Source: Caldisericum exile AZM16c01
Lineage (GTDB): Bacteria > Caldisericota > Caldisericia > Caldisericales > Caldisericaceae
Length of the DNA stretch: 64,000 nt
Assembly: GCF_000284335.1 (NCBI RefSeq)
Contig: NC_017096.1
Span: forward strand, 1,426,001-1,490,000
Direction: 5' to 3'
In this document: piece by piece, positions 51,775 through 60,230 of the stretch
Numbering within the stretch: the first letter of the stretch is position 1
How the letters are laid out: every line of letters begins with the position of its first letter
Program-made: the position numbers and the translations under genes
Notes under the pieces: model-generated
Seen by the model: only the letters and a program-made list of their open reading frames with translations
The model's database searches: none
What the model was told of the DNA's origin: nothing

Positions 51775-52068
51775 TTAAAGTATTTTTTCATACAAATCTT
51801 CCCAGTTGGGATTAAAGTCATTTATGAGTTTTACTTTCTTTTCTCTTCTAAAGTCTTTTAGTTGTTTTTCTCTTGATATTGCATTAACTGGATCTTCAAA
51901 TATTTCATAATAGACAAGTTTATGAACATTATATTTCTTTGTAAAACCATCAACTAATTTATTCTTATGTTCGTATATTCTTCGCTTTAAATCATTGGTA
52001 ATACCAACATAGAGGACATTATTATGTTTGTTTGAAAGAATATACACATAAAATTTCTTTTCGTCCAT
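51775..52068 (-). CDS. GIY-YIG nuclease-domain protein (UPF0213-like)
   Basis: This small, stand-alone GIY-YIG domain has 97 residues from ATG 52068. FYVYILSNKHNNVLYVGITN carries the YVY..YVG form of GIY-YIG, followed by LKRRIYEHKN with the catalytic Arg, KYNVHKLVYYEIFEDPVNAI with the conserved Glu and YY, and REKQLKDFRREKK. The domain is complete. Such proteins are common near repeats and mobile DNA; their role is unknown. No Shine-Dalgarno: the -10 is 8 nt before the ATG, so it appears leaderless. It directly neighbours the IS110 right flank but is not part of it. Confidence 0.9.
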   Translation of the reverse strand: MDEKKFYVYILSNKHNNVLYVGITNDLKRRIYEHKNKLVDGFTKKYNVHKLVYYEIFEDPVNAISREKQLKDFRREKKVKLINDFNPNWEDLYEKIL

Positions 52069-52076
52069 TTGAAACA

Positions 52077-52105
52077 ATTATAATAAAAGGCATAGAAATT
52101 ATCAA
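52077..52105 (-). promoter_or_regulatory. Promoter of the GIY-YIG gene, leaderless arrangement
   Basis: TTGATA (52100-52105), 17-nt spacer, TATAAT (52077-52082), then 8 nt to the ATG. The near-consensus match makes this the clearest leaderless promoter in the window. Confidence 0.75.
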
Positions 52106-52577
52106 AAGAAAATCCCTCACATTCCTTCGGGATGACTGTCATTCGTCATTCCGAAGGCTTTAGCCTGAGGAATCTCCTCCTTTAATTAGAGGGGGATTAA
52201 AAAGACACTCCCTCTTAAAAGGCGGAGACTCCTCACATACGTTCGGAGTGACCAATTATTATTTTTTGGGTGGAGTTGGAGGAGGGTGTCCTAATTTAGA
52301 GGGGGACTTACGATTCTCCCCCCTCTAACTCCCCCTAAAAGGCGGAGATGCCTCAGAAAGTCATTTCGGCATGACTACAAGATAATTGTGTTATTGGGGG
52401 AGCGCTGAGGGAGGTTGTTTCCCCCTCAAATTGAGGAGATTTCTCCTCACTAGGTTCGCTGAAATGACGCATAATTTGTCATACCGAGCAAAGTAAGGTA
52501 TCTCCTCAGTTTATATCTTTTCAATATTTAGGAGCAACGAATTATTCCCGCAAAAACCGGAAATTTTACAATATTGT
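52106..52577. repeat. Interspersed repeat cluster R7
   Basis: No gene. It contains ATTCGTCATTCCGAAGG (52141-52157), a full-length match to the deduced target of the IS110 bridge RNA that has not been interrupted. It also holds the GAGGAATCTCCTC module, an AGAGGGGGA...CCCCCTCT hairpin near 52298-52326, and a stretch at about 52345-52412 nearly identical to 49755-49830. The last 70 bp are A+T-rich. Confidence 0.8.
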
Positions 52578-53837
52578 TTATATTTTTCCAATATTTAAAA
52601 GCAACAGCACATTTAGGATTGTGACAATTACAAATGTCAAAATGAGTAGCACCTTCTCTATGCCGTGATTTTTATATTTACCCATCACAACAGGGCTTGC
52701 AGTTAGTGTTATCTGCCCTAAAATTGTAAAAGGTAATTGGATACTCAAAATTACCTGGCTTATAATTAATCCTCTAAATGTATCCTTCAAGAAAAATATA
52801 ATAAGTGTTGCAAAAAGAAGCGACGAAATAATGCCAACCTTCGAGTGATTGTCTTTCACATCGAATGGCTCGTTTGATGCCCCTGCAACAATTATCCCCG
52901 ACGATATTGAAGCCGTAATCGATGAAGAAACCCCAGAAAAAAGTAATGCAACTGCAAAAACAATGGAAGCAAAATTCCCTAAAAGAGGTTTGAGCGTTGC
53001 TTGTGCCGTTTCTAACTCGGACACCTTAAGCCCATACTTAAAGAAAACTTGCGATGCAACAATTATCATAGAAGAGTTTATGAGAAACCCAACAAACATG
53101 GAAAAAATTGTGTCAAGAAACTCAAAAGAAAGTTGCTTTTGGATAACGCTTTCATCTTTTAGGTTCCATTGCCTACTTTGGATAATTTCAGAATGTAAAA
53201 ACAAGTTGTGTGGCATAACAACAGCACCCAAAACGCTCATTACAATAAGTTCAGACCCTTTTGGGATAGATGGCACAAACCACCCAACGAAAACGCTTTT
53301 TACATCAACCCCAACCATGAAAAGTTCAATAAGGAATGATAGTCCTATAAGGCTTACAAATCCAATTACTATTCGCTCAATTTTCTTATAGGAATTTGTA
53401 AGGATTAAAAATATAACAAGAGCACTTGTAAGCATTGCTCCTAATTTTATTGGGATTTTAAAAAGCATTTTTAGGCCAATTGAAGCCCCCAACACTTCTG
53501 CAAGAGCAGTTGAGATTGTTGCAAGGTATGCAGTTATGAGGAGAAACTTCGCAATAGGTTTCCTATAAAATTTATTTATGGACTCTGCAAGGCAAAGCCC
53601 CGTAACAATCCCAAGATGTGCCGCATTGTGCTGCAAAATGATAAGCATGAGTGTTGAAAGGGTAACCATCCAGAGGAGTTTGTGTCCAAACATTGAGCCT
53701 GCTGCAACATTTGATGCCCAGTTTCCAGGATCAATAAATCCCACCGTCACAAGAAACCCAGGCCCAATATACTTTAGAATTTCAAATGCCTCTAATCTCG
53801 GTTTATGGTTTTTGAAAAGTCTTTTTAAGTTTTCCAT
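52578..53837 (-). CDS. Nramp-family divalent metal transporter (MntH-like)
   Basis: This is a 419-residue proton-coupled Mn2+/Fe2+ importer from ATG 53837. The first helix carries the metal-binding DPGN motif (GFIDPGNWASN, near residue 36) and helix 6 the MPH motif (AVVMPHNLFLHS). About eleven membrane segments are seen. GASIGLKMLF in helix 3 is family-like. The -10 box lies 6 nt before the ATG with no Shine-Dalgarno; a TTG 15 nt upstream falls within the -10 and is not a likely start. Divergent from the coiled-coil gene, with 54 bp between starts. Confidence 0.92.
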   Translation of the reverse strand: MENLKRLFKNHKPRLEAFEILKYIGPGFLVTVGFIDPGNWASNVAAGSMFGHKLLWMVTLSTLMLIILQHNAAHLGIVTGLCLAESINKFYRKPIAKFLLITAYLATISTALAEVLGASIGLKMLFKIPIKLGAMLTSALVIFLILTNSYKKIERIVIGFVSLIGLSFLIELFMVGVDVKSVFVGWFVPSIPKGSELIVMSVLGAVVMPHNLFLHSEIIQSRQWNLKDESVIQKQLSFEFLDTIFSMFVGFLINSSMIIVASQVFFKYGLKVSELETAQATLKPLLGNFASIVFAVALLFSGVSSSITASISSGIIVAGASNEPFDVKDNHSKVGIISSLLFATLIIFFLKDTFRGLIISQVILSIQLPFTILGQITLTASPVVMGKYKNHGIEKVLLILTFVIVTILNVLLLLNIGKI

Positions 53838-53843
53838 TTTTAA

Positions 53844-53874
53844 ATTATACAAAAAACCAACAAAACAGTATAAT
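53844..53874. promoter_or_regulatory. Divergent -10 boxes between the Nramp and coiled-coil genes
   Basis: Minus strand TATAAT at 53844-53849 lies 6 nt before the Nramp ATG (leaderless). Plus strand TATAAT at 53869-53874 lies 17 nt before the ATG at 53892, with GGAGGT between. -35 boxes are poor on both strands. Confidence 0.5.
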
Positions 53875-53891
53875 GATTTAGGAGGTGCAAG

Positions 53892-54305
53892 ATGGCAGAC
53901 TTCTTTGACAAACTTAAAAAAGGTGCAAAAGAGGCAACAGAAAAAGCAGGAATCTTAGCAAAAATTACAGGGCTTAAAGCTCAGATTGGAAACATTAATT
54001 TGAAGAAAGATGGCCTTTTTAAAGAACTGGGAAAGGTTTTCTTTAACGAAGTAAAGGCAGGAACTTTTAAAGAGGAGCTGAAAGAATCTCTCAAAAAAGT
54101 AGTAGATGAAATTGACGCACTTGATTCTGAAATTGCAAAACTTAACGGAGAGATTGCAAAATTAAATGAGGACCTTAAAAAAGTTTCCGAAAAAGATGCG
54201 GAGATAAAAGAAGCGACACCAACCGAGCAAATTGAAGAGCCAAAACAAATAGAAACAAAACCTGAAGAACCACCCAAAGAGAATAAAAACAATTCGCAAG
54301 GTTGA
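53892..54305 (+). CDS. Small coiled-coil cytoplasmic protein of unknown function
   Basis: The product has 137 residues with no signal peptide. MADFFDKLKKGAKEATEKAG begins like many small helical proteins of unknown role. Residues about 25-105 are strongly heptad-like (VDEIDALDSEIAKLNGEIAK), and the last 35 residues are Glu/Pro/Lys-rich and disordered. GGAGGT lies 8-13 nt before the ATG. Not assigned to a characterised family; a role beside the divergent metal transporter is not implied by the sequence. Confidence 0.75.
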   Translation: MADFFDKLKKGAKEATEKAGILAKITGLKAQIGNINLKKDGLFKELGKVFFNEVKAGTFKEELKESLKKVVDEIDALDSEIAKLNGEIAKLNEDLKKVSEKDAEIKEATPTEQIEEPKQIETKPEEPPKENKNNSQG

Positions 54306-54346
54306 ATAAATTAAGGTAATTTATAAACCCACCTATTTACGGCAAT

Positions 54347-55240
54347 TTACTTTATTAATTTCTCAATGAGTTTTTGAAACTTTACGGAGTTTGATGTATT
54401 TAGCCTTTCAGAAATTTCAACTCTACTTATGTAAAGAGGATTATCACCGTATCTATTGATTAACTTACCATAAAGTCCAAAGCCAATTTTAAATCCGTTT
54501 TTCTTAAGTATCTCTTCAATACTCTTATCGTAGGCTCCTTGTGGATAAGTAAAGGCAATGGGTGATATATGAAGTGTATTTTTTGCGTATTCTTTTGACT
54601 GCTTTATATCGCACTCGATTTCCTTATACTTCCTTTCCTTAAGAAGTTTTGTATAGATGTTGTGGAGTTTGTGAGAATGAAGCGAAATTTCAAAGCCATT
54701 ATTGAGAAGTGTCTGTATTTCTTGATCGCTTACTTCCCATGTAGAACCAATGTAACCTGTAATAAGAGATGTAGCACCCTTAAATCCATTTTCCTTAAGC
54801 ACCATTGATGCAAGGACCACACTTTTGAATCCGTCATCAAATGTAAAGATAACGCTTCTTTTGGGGATCCTTTTGTTAAACATTAAAAACTCGTATAAGT
54901 CTTCAAGAGTGATACTTTCAAATCCAAATCTTTTGAGAATTTCTATGTGCTTTTTAAAGTCATCAAGACTTACATCATATGAATTAATTTTCTTATCGGT
55001 ATAGATGTTGTGATACATAAGCACAAGGACAAAGGTATCCTTCGATGAGAATAATGAGCTATATTCATTAAGAGTTTCCGTGTTTTTCTTAATTCCATAA
55101 ATTCTTCCAAGGTTATATAATGCACTTTCAAAATATGTATTTGGCACATTTAATGAGGGCATCTTTTCATTTGAAAGTGCTTTGTCGTATAAGGACACCA
55201 AAAAGATAACGATAAGAAAAACCGCAATAATTTTTTTCAT
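54347..55240 (-). CDS. Secreted polysaccharide deacetylase (NodB domain)
   Basis: The product has about 297 residues from ATG 55240 (a GTG two codons upstream is also possible). A signal peptide or anchor (MKKIIAVFLIVIFLVSLY) is followed by the NodB fold: FVLVLMYHNIY, then metal and base motif VIFTFDDGFKSV, second motif ISLHSHKLHN with the His ligands, and FTYPQGAYDKS as third motif. Catalytic residues are intact, so an active metal-dependent de-N-acetylase of a surface polysaccharide or peptidoglycan is likely. It stands near polysaccharide genes but on its own transcript; TAATAT is 6 nt before the ATG. Confidence 0.9.
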   Translation of the reverse strand: MKKIIAVFLIVIFLVSLYDKALSNEKMPSLNVPNTYFESALYNLGRIYGIKKNTETLNEYSSLFSSKDTFVLVLMYHNIYTDKKINSYDVSLDDFKKHIEILKRFGFESITLEDLYEFLMFNKRIPKRSVIFTFDDGFKSVVLASMVLKENGFKGATSLITGYIGSTWEVSDQEIQTLLNNGFEISLHSHKLHNIYTKLLKERKYKEIECDIKQSKEYAKNTLHISPIAFTYPQGAYDKSIEEILKKNGFKIGFGLYGKLINRYGDNPLYISRVEISERLNTSNSVKFQKLIEKLIK

Positions 55241-55246
55241 CTTCAC

Positions 55247-55663
55247 ATATTAGATACAAAATTTTACAACAAAGTTCCAGTTTTTAAAAGGTATTTCATT
55301 TATTTCTTAACCCTAATTTCTCAGTTTCTTCACTCTCCCGAAATAACCATTACAAACTTATAGCGAAGCGTAAGCAAGGTGTCCTAATTTAGAGGGGGAT
55401 TAAAAAGACTCCCCCTCTAACTCCCCCTGAAAGGACAAAAGAGTTTTTAATTTTTGGGGGGAGCACTGAGGGGGGATTTTGGCCCCTCAGAATGAAAGGA
55501 GGAGACTCCTCGGAAAGGCTTCTCGGAGTGACTTAGTAATTTAGGAGATATTGAGGCGGCTTTTGCCCATTCAGATTTAGGAAATTTATTACTCGCTTGA
55601 AATGACATTTTTGTAGAGTGTTGGGAGGACACAACGCCGTCTTCTCAAAAATAAGTGAATAAG
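55247..55663. repeat. Interspersed repeat cluster R8 in the deacetylase-padR intergenic region
   Basis: No gene. At about 55365-55560 the region holds the AGAGGGGGA...TCCCCCTCT hairpin (55391-55418) and the GGGGGGAGC-ACTGAGGGG and GGAGACTCCTCGGAAAGG modules. It lies between divergent genes, upstream of both, so it does not serve solely as a terminator. Confidence 0.75.
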
Positions 55664-55692
55664 TTGACAGGAAAGCGAATTTGTCGTAAAAT
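55664..55692 (+). promoter_or_regulatory. Promoter of the padR-like gene
   Basis: Consensus TTGACA (55664-55669), 17-nt spacer, TAAAAT (55687-55692). The start codon is 38 nt downstream with AGAGGTG between. A GACA...TGTC half-symmetry inside the spacer could be an autoregulatory site. Confidence 0.75.
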
Positions 55693-55730
55693 TAATAAAG
55701 ATTTATATATATTTGAATAAGAGGTGCAAA

Positions 55731-56126
55731 ATGGAAGGCATTTTTGATTTTTGCAATAAAAAGAAGAATTTCTTTGTTGCTTCGGTATTTGGAGCACGGC
55801 AATTCATTACATTTTATATACTTCACCTTGTTTCCGATGAGCCAATGTATGGTGAAGCAATCTCAAAAAAGGTTTCTGAACTTCTTTCAAACCTCTGGGA
55901 GCCAAGCCCTGGTTTTATGTATCCAATTTTAAAACGTCTCGAAAGTCACGGCCTTATAAAAGGCAAATGGGATTACACAGAGGCACATCCCCGTTACATT
56001 TATCAAATTACAGATAAAGGAAAGGAAGAATATCTAAAATATAGAGCCATCTTCGAAACAAAATTAGACGAGCTTATCCAGGTCCTTGAAAATGTAAAGA
56101 AAGAAGTATTCATGAAAGAGGCTTAA
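55731..56126 (+). CDS. PadR-family transcriptional regulator
   Basis: The product has 131 residues from ATG 55731 (AGAGGTG 5-11 nt upstream). It is a winged-helix PadR domain: FITFYILHLVSDEPMYGEAI is the first helix pair, LSNLWEPSPGFMYPILKRLESHGLIKG carries the characteristic P.....Y..L..LE..G.I recognition segment, and YTEAHPRYIYQITDKGKEEYL is the wing. A C-terminal helix (LDELIQVLENV) dimerises. Its target is unknown; its end overlaps the convergent O-antigen ligase-like gene by 4 nt. Confidence 0.9.
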   Translation: MEGIFDFCNKKKNFFVASVFGARQFITFYILHLVSDEPMYGEAISKKVSELLSNLWEPSPGFMYPILKRLESHGLIKGKWDYTEAHPRYIYQITDKGKEEYLKYRAIFETKLDELIQVLENVKKEVFMKEA

Positions 56127-58603
56127 TCAGATATATTAAACTTTACTTCGCCGTAAGAAATCCAATCACCAAGTTGACCTTGCATAATTTTATGAGAGAC
56201 TGCATAAATACGTAAAGTATAGGTTCCATTTTGAATATCTTTTGGGAGAGTATATTTAATTGTAAGCGTTTGTGTGGATATATTGCCATTCACAAGTATC
56301 CAATCACCCTGTGGTGGAATTAACCAGATTACATACTTTTCCACATTGGTATTATTGCTTGGTACCCACGAAATATTAATCTGTGAACCTTTTTTATAAG
56401 TTTCGCCATTTTTGGGGCTTCCGACTATAATAATTGGTGCGTATTTTTCAAACTCGCTTCGAATGTTTGGGTCATTCGAGTTGTAATAATAGGAATAGAA
56501 GAGATGCTGAATCCCTTCTTGCAACATACCAAATTGGGTTTCGAGAGTTCCCGCCTTGTAATATGCATAAGAATTCTTGGGACTTACAGATATTGCAAGC
56601 CTATAATTTTCTATTGCGTTATTTACATCACCTAACTTTTCATAATACAAACCATAACCAATATATATGTCTGTTAGGGTATCGTTCTGTGCAAATCCTT
56701 TGTTTATAGCATCCTGCCCCAAGGAAAGCGCAAGGTCAAGTTCACTTTTTGCGTTTGCTAAATTAGTTTCCAAATTAATATATGCAATTGCAAGCGATGC
56801 ATGTGCTCCTGGATCAAGGGGATTTACTTCAATGGTCTTCTTGAATTCATTAATTGACTCTTTATCACCAAGAAAGTAAAGTAATTTACCGTAATCGTAA
56901 TGATAAAGGAAAAACATCGGACATCTTCTAATTGAAGCCTGATATTCAGACTTTGCAACACTTACATATGATTGATCGGGTTTACTTTGTGCCTTAATAA
57001 TTTGTGAATACAAATTTGCAAGATTGTAGTGCGGATTAGCATTTAATGGATTGAACAGTATCGCTGTTTCATAATCAGATATTGTCTTCTCTAAGGCTAC
57101 TCTTCCTTGGTTTGCAAGGGCAAGCCTGTTTACATTTGCTGAAAGAAATGGGAAGAGCATTGCAAGGATAACAATTATGGAAACTATAACGAAAGCAAAA
57201 ATTCTATTTATATTTGATAAATCTTCTCTCTTTGTTGTTTTTTCTTTAACTAAACTCTTCTTAAATCCTATTTTATTCAAAATTTCTCCAAACTCTATAT
57301 TTTGTTTCTCTCCTTGTGAAAATAAAAGACCAAAGGAAAACAATGTTATAAGTGGCATAAACATAAGCGACCAGTCAAAATCTATAAAAGCATGCAATAA
57401 TATTCCAACGGCCCCTGCATAAAGACCAACATTTAGGGAAGAATAATTTCTCTTAATAACTTCATATCCTTTGTAAATTAAGATGATAACAAAAAATAGA
57501 AGAACTGCCGCACCAACAACGCCACTTTCAGGAATATACTGGAATAAAAGGCTATGTGGAAACTTTGAAAAGAAATAAATGGACCTGTATTTTGCATAAA
57601 CAAACTGGTATGTGCCAAATCCCGTGCCAAAAATGGGGTAGTCTTTCAAAATTTTAAGGCTATCCCTTATCATATAGATTCGTCCACCAAGTGATTGGTC
57701 ATAATTTCCTTTGCTTAAGAAATTGAAAAAGATCTTAAACTTACCAATCAAAGTTCCAATATAAGGAAATATCACATCCTTTTTCAAAAATGCAACTATT
57801 CCCAAAATAACTACAAACCCTGCGATTGAAAAAAATGAATATAGCCTCTCTTTACCTTTAAGAAGAAGGATAAATAAAAGTAGTGCAATCAAAAACGTAA
57901 GAATTGCGCCACGCGATTGTGTAAGAATAAATACAACCAAAAGAAAAACAAAAAGAAGTATATACAAAACTTTTATGAAAATCCTTTTCTCGTAAATAAA
58001 AAATCCAAGTGCAATAAACATTGGCAATACAAGGAAAGCACCAAAAGTATTTGAATATTGGAGAGTTGAAGCAATTATACCACTGTTTGCAAATCCGCGG
58101 TCTCTTACATAATTAAAAATTGGTGAATTAACATTAAATTTATATCCAATGTAAGCAAGAAAGCCTAAAAGCGCAAGGATAAAAGATAGCAAAAGAATCA
58201 AATTAAGAGAAACTTTATAGATTTTTTCACTTATAACGGTGTTAATAGCAATATAAAACATAAATACATATAGTAAAACTTTATAAAATTCAGTTAGCGT
58301 TGCATAAAAATAAATAGTAAAGAAAAGCAAGATAAACGAAACCAAAAGAAACAAGAATATTACAAGATTAACTTTTTGAATACCTTTGAAAGGTGCTCCT
58401 TTTACAAATTTAAGATATGAAAATAAAAGTATTGAAGGTAAACTTAAAAGAAATGTCAAATACGTTTCCCATTCAAAATATCCCCCTTGAAAAATCCCTG
58501 AAAAAAATATAGGGACAAAAGCAAGAATGAAAACCAGTAAATTAAGATTTGGTAGATTACCTTTTTGCTCTTTTTTATTTGCCTTATGTTGTTCTTTTTT
58601 CAT
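56123..58603 (-). CDS. O-antigen ligase/polymerase-like membrane protein with TPR repeats and C-terminal beta domain
   Basis: The product has 826 residues. About twelve membrane helices in residues 20-500 contain the Wzy_C region: GRIYMIRDSLKILKDYPIFGTGFGTYQFVY and later PHSLLFQYIPESGVVGAA, both hallmarks of ligases and polymerases that move lipid-linked glycans. Residues about 520-720 are tetratricopeptide-like (PHYNLANLYSQ, PGAHASLAIAYINLE, GYGLYYEKLGDVNNAIENYR). The last about 90 residues form an Ig-like domain (SPKNGETYKKGSQINISWVP). TATAAT is 6 nt before the ATG with no Shine-Dalgarno: apparently leaderless. Confidence 0.87.
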   Translation of the reverse strand: MKKEQHKANKKEQKGNLPNLNLLVFILAFVPIFFSGIFQGGYFEWETYLTFLLSLPSILLFSYLKFVKGAPFKGIQKVNLVIFLFLLVSFILLFFTIYFYATLTEFYKVLLYVFMFYIAINTVISEKIYKVSLNLILLLSFILALLGFLAYIGYKFNVNSPIFNYVRDRGFANSGIIASTLQYSNTFGAFLVLPMFIALGFFIYEKRIFIKVLYILLFVFLLVVFILTQSRGAILTFLIALLLFILLLKGKERLYSFFSIAGFVVILGIVAFLKKDVIFPYIGTLIGKFKIFFNFLSKGNYDQSLGGRIYMIRDSLKILKDYPIFGTGFGTYQFVYAKYRSIYFFSKFPHSLLFQYIPESGVVGAAVLLFFVIILIYKGYEVIKRNYSSLNVGLYAGAVGILLHAFIDFDWSLMFMPLITLFSFGLLFSQGEKQNIEFGEILNKIGFKKSLVKEKTTKREDLSNINRIFAFVIVSIIVILAMLFPFLSANVNRLALANQGRVALEKTISDYETAILFNPLNANPHYNLANLYSQIIKAQSKPDQSYVSVAKSEYQASIRRCPMFFLYHYDYGKLLYFLGDKESINEFKKTIEVNPLDPGAHASLAIAYINLETNLANAKSELDLALSLGQDAINKGFAQNDTLTDIYIGYGLYYEKLGDVNNAIENYRLAISVSPKNSYAYYKAGTLETQFGMLQEGIQHLFYSYYYNSNDPNIRSEFEKYAPIIIVGSPKNGETYKKGSQINISWVPSNNTNVEKYVIWLIPPQGDWILVNGNISTQTLTIKYTLPKDIQNGTYTLRIYAVSHKIMQGQLGDWISYGEVKFNISD

Positions 58604-58609
58604 CGTTAT

Positions 58610-58615
58610 ATTATA
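58610..58615 (-). promoter_or_regulatory. -10 box of the O-antigen ligase-like gene, 6 nt before the start
   Basis: This is a perfect TATAAT on the minus strand, followed by ATAACG and ATG. The region lies in the 33-bp gap after the epimerase stop, and no Shine-Dalgarno fits. The -35 region is poor. Confidence 0.5.
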
Positions 58616-58636
58616 AGAGAAACCACGAAAAATTTA

Positions 58637-59560
58637 TCATTTCATATTCTTTGTATACCATTCAATTGTTTTCTTTATCCCTTCTTCCAAGGTATATTTT
58701 GGCTCAAATCCTAAGGATTGTTTTGCCCTTGTATAGTCAAGTGCAATACGATATACTTCACCTGGTCGGGGTTTAGCATATTCCACTTCAACCTTTCTTC
58801 TCAATACTTTCTCAAATACTTGAACAATTTCATTAACCGAAGTTTCATTACCTGTGCCAATGTTATATGTGCCCTCAACACCATCAAGTGCAAGCAAGTT
58901 TGCACTTACAACATCTTCAACATAAATAAAGTCTCTTGTTTGGGTGCCGTCACCAAAAATAGTAACAGGTTTACCTTCTAAGATTCTCCCTGTAAAAATT
59001 GCAATAACGCCTGCTTCACCTAATGGATCTTGTCTTGGTCCATAGACATTTGCATACCGCAAAATTACACGCTCAATACCATGAAGCCTTTTAAAATAAT
59101 TGAGGTAATTTTCCATACAGTATTTTGAAACCCCATACGGAGAAAGAGGTTTAATGGGTGTATCCTCATTTGCAGGTAAAACTTTCGGTTCCCCGTAAAG
59201 CGCACCGCCAGTTGAAGCAAAAATAATTCGCCTTACACCATACTTAACTGCCAAATCAAATAAATTTATAGAGCCTATGATATTAACTTCGGCATCAAAT
59301 GAAGGGTCTTTAACTGATTTTCTTACATCAATCTGTGCTGCATGGTGATCAACAATTTCAGGTTTGAAGTCTACAAAAACTTTTTCAAGGGAACTAAAAT
59401 CTCTCAAATCTACATTATAAAATTTAGCTTTTGGATTTATATTTTTCTCTTTTCCTGTTGAAAGATTATCTAAAACTCCAACTTCAAAGCCTTTCTCAAC
59501 AAATGCATCCACTACATTTGAGCCAATAAACCCTGCACCACCGGTAACTAAAATTCTCAT
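58637..59560 (-). CDS. NAD-dependent UDP-sugar 4-epimerase-like protein
   Basis: This is a 307-residue extended short-chain dehydrogenase. The Rossmann motif VTGGAGFIGSNVV is at residues 5-17, the DHHAAQIDVRKSV segment is typical of UDP-glucose/UDP-GlcNAc 4-epimerases, the catalytic Tyr-Lys pair is YGVSKYC near residues 144-150, and RYANVYGPRQDP follows. It probably supplies UDP-galactose or UDP-GalNAc for the neighbouring glycosyltransferases. TTGGAGG lies 8-14 nt before the ATG. Confidence 0.92.
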   Translation of the reverse strand: MRILVTGGAGFIGSNVVDAFVEKGFEVGVLDNLSTGKEKNINPKAKFYNVDLRDFSSLEKVFVDFKPEIVDHHAAQIDVRKSVKDPSFDAEVNIIGSINLFDLAVKYGVRRIIFASTGGALYGEPKVLPANEDTPIKPLSPYGVSKYCMENYLNYFKRLHGIERVILRYANVYGPRQDPLGEAGVIAIFTGRILEGKPVTIFGDGTQTRDFIYVEDVVSANLLALDGVEGTYNIGTGNETSVNEIVQVFEKVLRRKVEVEYAKPRPGEVYRIALDYTRAKQSLGFEPKYTLEEGIKKTIEWYTKNMK

Positions 59561-59601
59561 TTTTTTCCTCCAACAATTAATTTCAATGAAGTTCTTTTTT
59601 T

Positions 59602-59629
59602 ATTATATCTTTCTAGGTCAAACAAGCAA
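59602..59629 (-). promoter_or_regulatory. Promoter of the epimerase gene
   Basis: TTGCTT (59624-59629), 16-nt spacer, perfect TATAAT (59602-59607), about 40 nt before the ATG with TTGGAGG between. The rest of the 59561-59801 gap is A+T-rich with nothing else recognised. Confidence 0.55.
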
Positions 59630-59801
59630 ATCACTCAAAGACAATTTGAACATAATTACAGACTCGTAAATTTTAATTATACTTACTTTCTCATGTCGGA
59701 TATGCTCCAATTTGTATATTTTTGAGAAACTTTTATAATTAAATAGTTGGGTTACAATTTAAAAGGTTTTTACCATACATTTAAATTTTGCGGATTTGGA
59801 A

Positions 59802-60230
59802 ATGGAAGAGATTAAAAAGATAACAAAAATTCTTTTAAAAAAGAGGTTTATAACCTTTGCAATTTTATTTGGTTCTTTTGCAACTCATAAAGCAAAAGAA
59901 ACAAGTGATATTGATTTAGGCATATTTCTCAAGAAGAATCTCACCATCTTAGATTTGGGTGAATTAGTTTCAGAATTAGAAACCATAACAAAAAGGCAAA
60001 TTGACATCGTAACTTTAAACAAACTATACGAAGAAAACCCAAGTTTTGCTTATTCAATAATTACAACAGGGAAAGTCTTGTTCACAAAGGATAAAAATGC
60101 GCTTTCAGAATATAAAACAAAAGTTTTTCTCTACTACTTTGATTTTAAACCAACGCTACGTTTAATAAATGAAGCATTTATAAAGAGGATAAGTGAGGGA
60201 CGAATTGGCGATAGAAACTATACTGGATAG
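59802..60230 (+). CDS. mntA: MntA-like minimal nucleotidyltransferase, second copy
   Basis: The product has about 142 residues from ATG 59802 (a TTG two codons upstream is also possible; no strong ribosome-binding site for either). The signature ILFGSFATHKAKETSDIDLG holds GS and the D-x-D metal ligands, and RQIDIVTLNK carries the third acidic position. Longer than the first copy by a C-terminal FKPTLRLINEAF tail. It overlaps the start of a HepT gene that is frameshifted, so this antidote may have outlived its toxin. Confidence 0.85.
   Translation: MEEIKKITKILLKKRFITFAILFGSFATHKAKETSDIDLGIFLKKNLTILDLGELVSELETITKRQIDIVTLNKLYEENPSFAYSIITTGKVLFTKDKNALSEYKTKVFLYYFDFKPTLRLINEAFIKRISEGRIGDRNYTG

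Noticed and set aside
51775-52068. GIY-YIG gene as cargo of the IS110 element
   Set aside because: It lies outside the deduced right end (51617-51619), on the opposite strand, with its own promoter.
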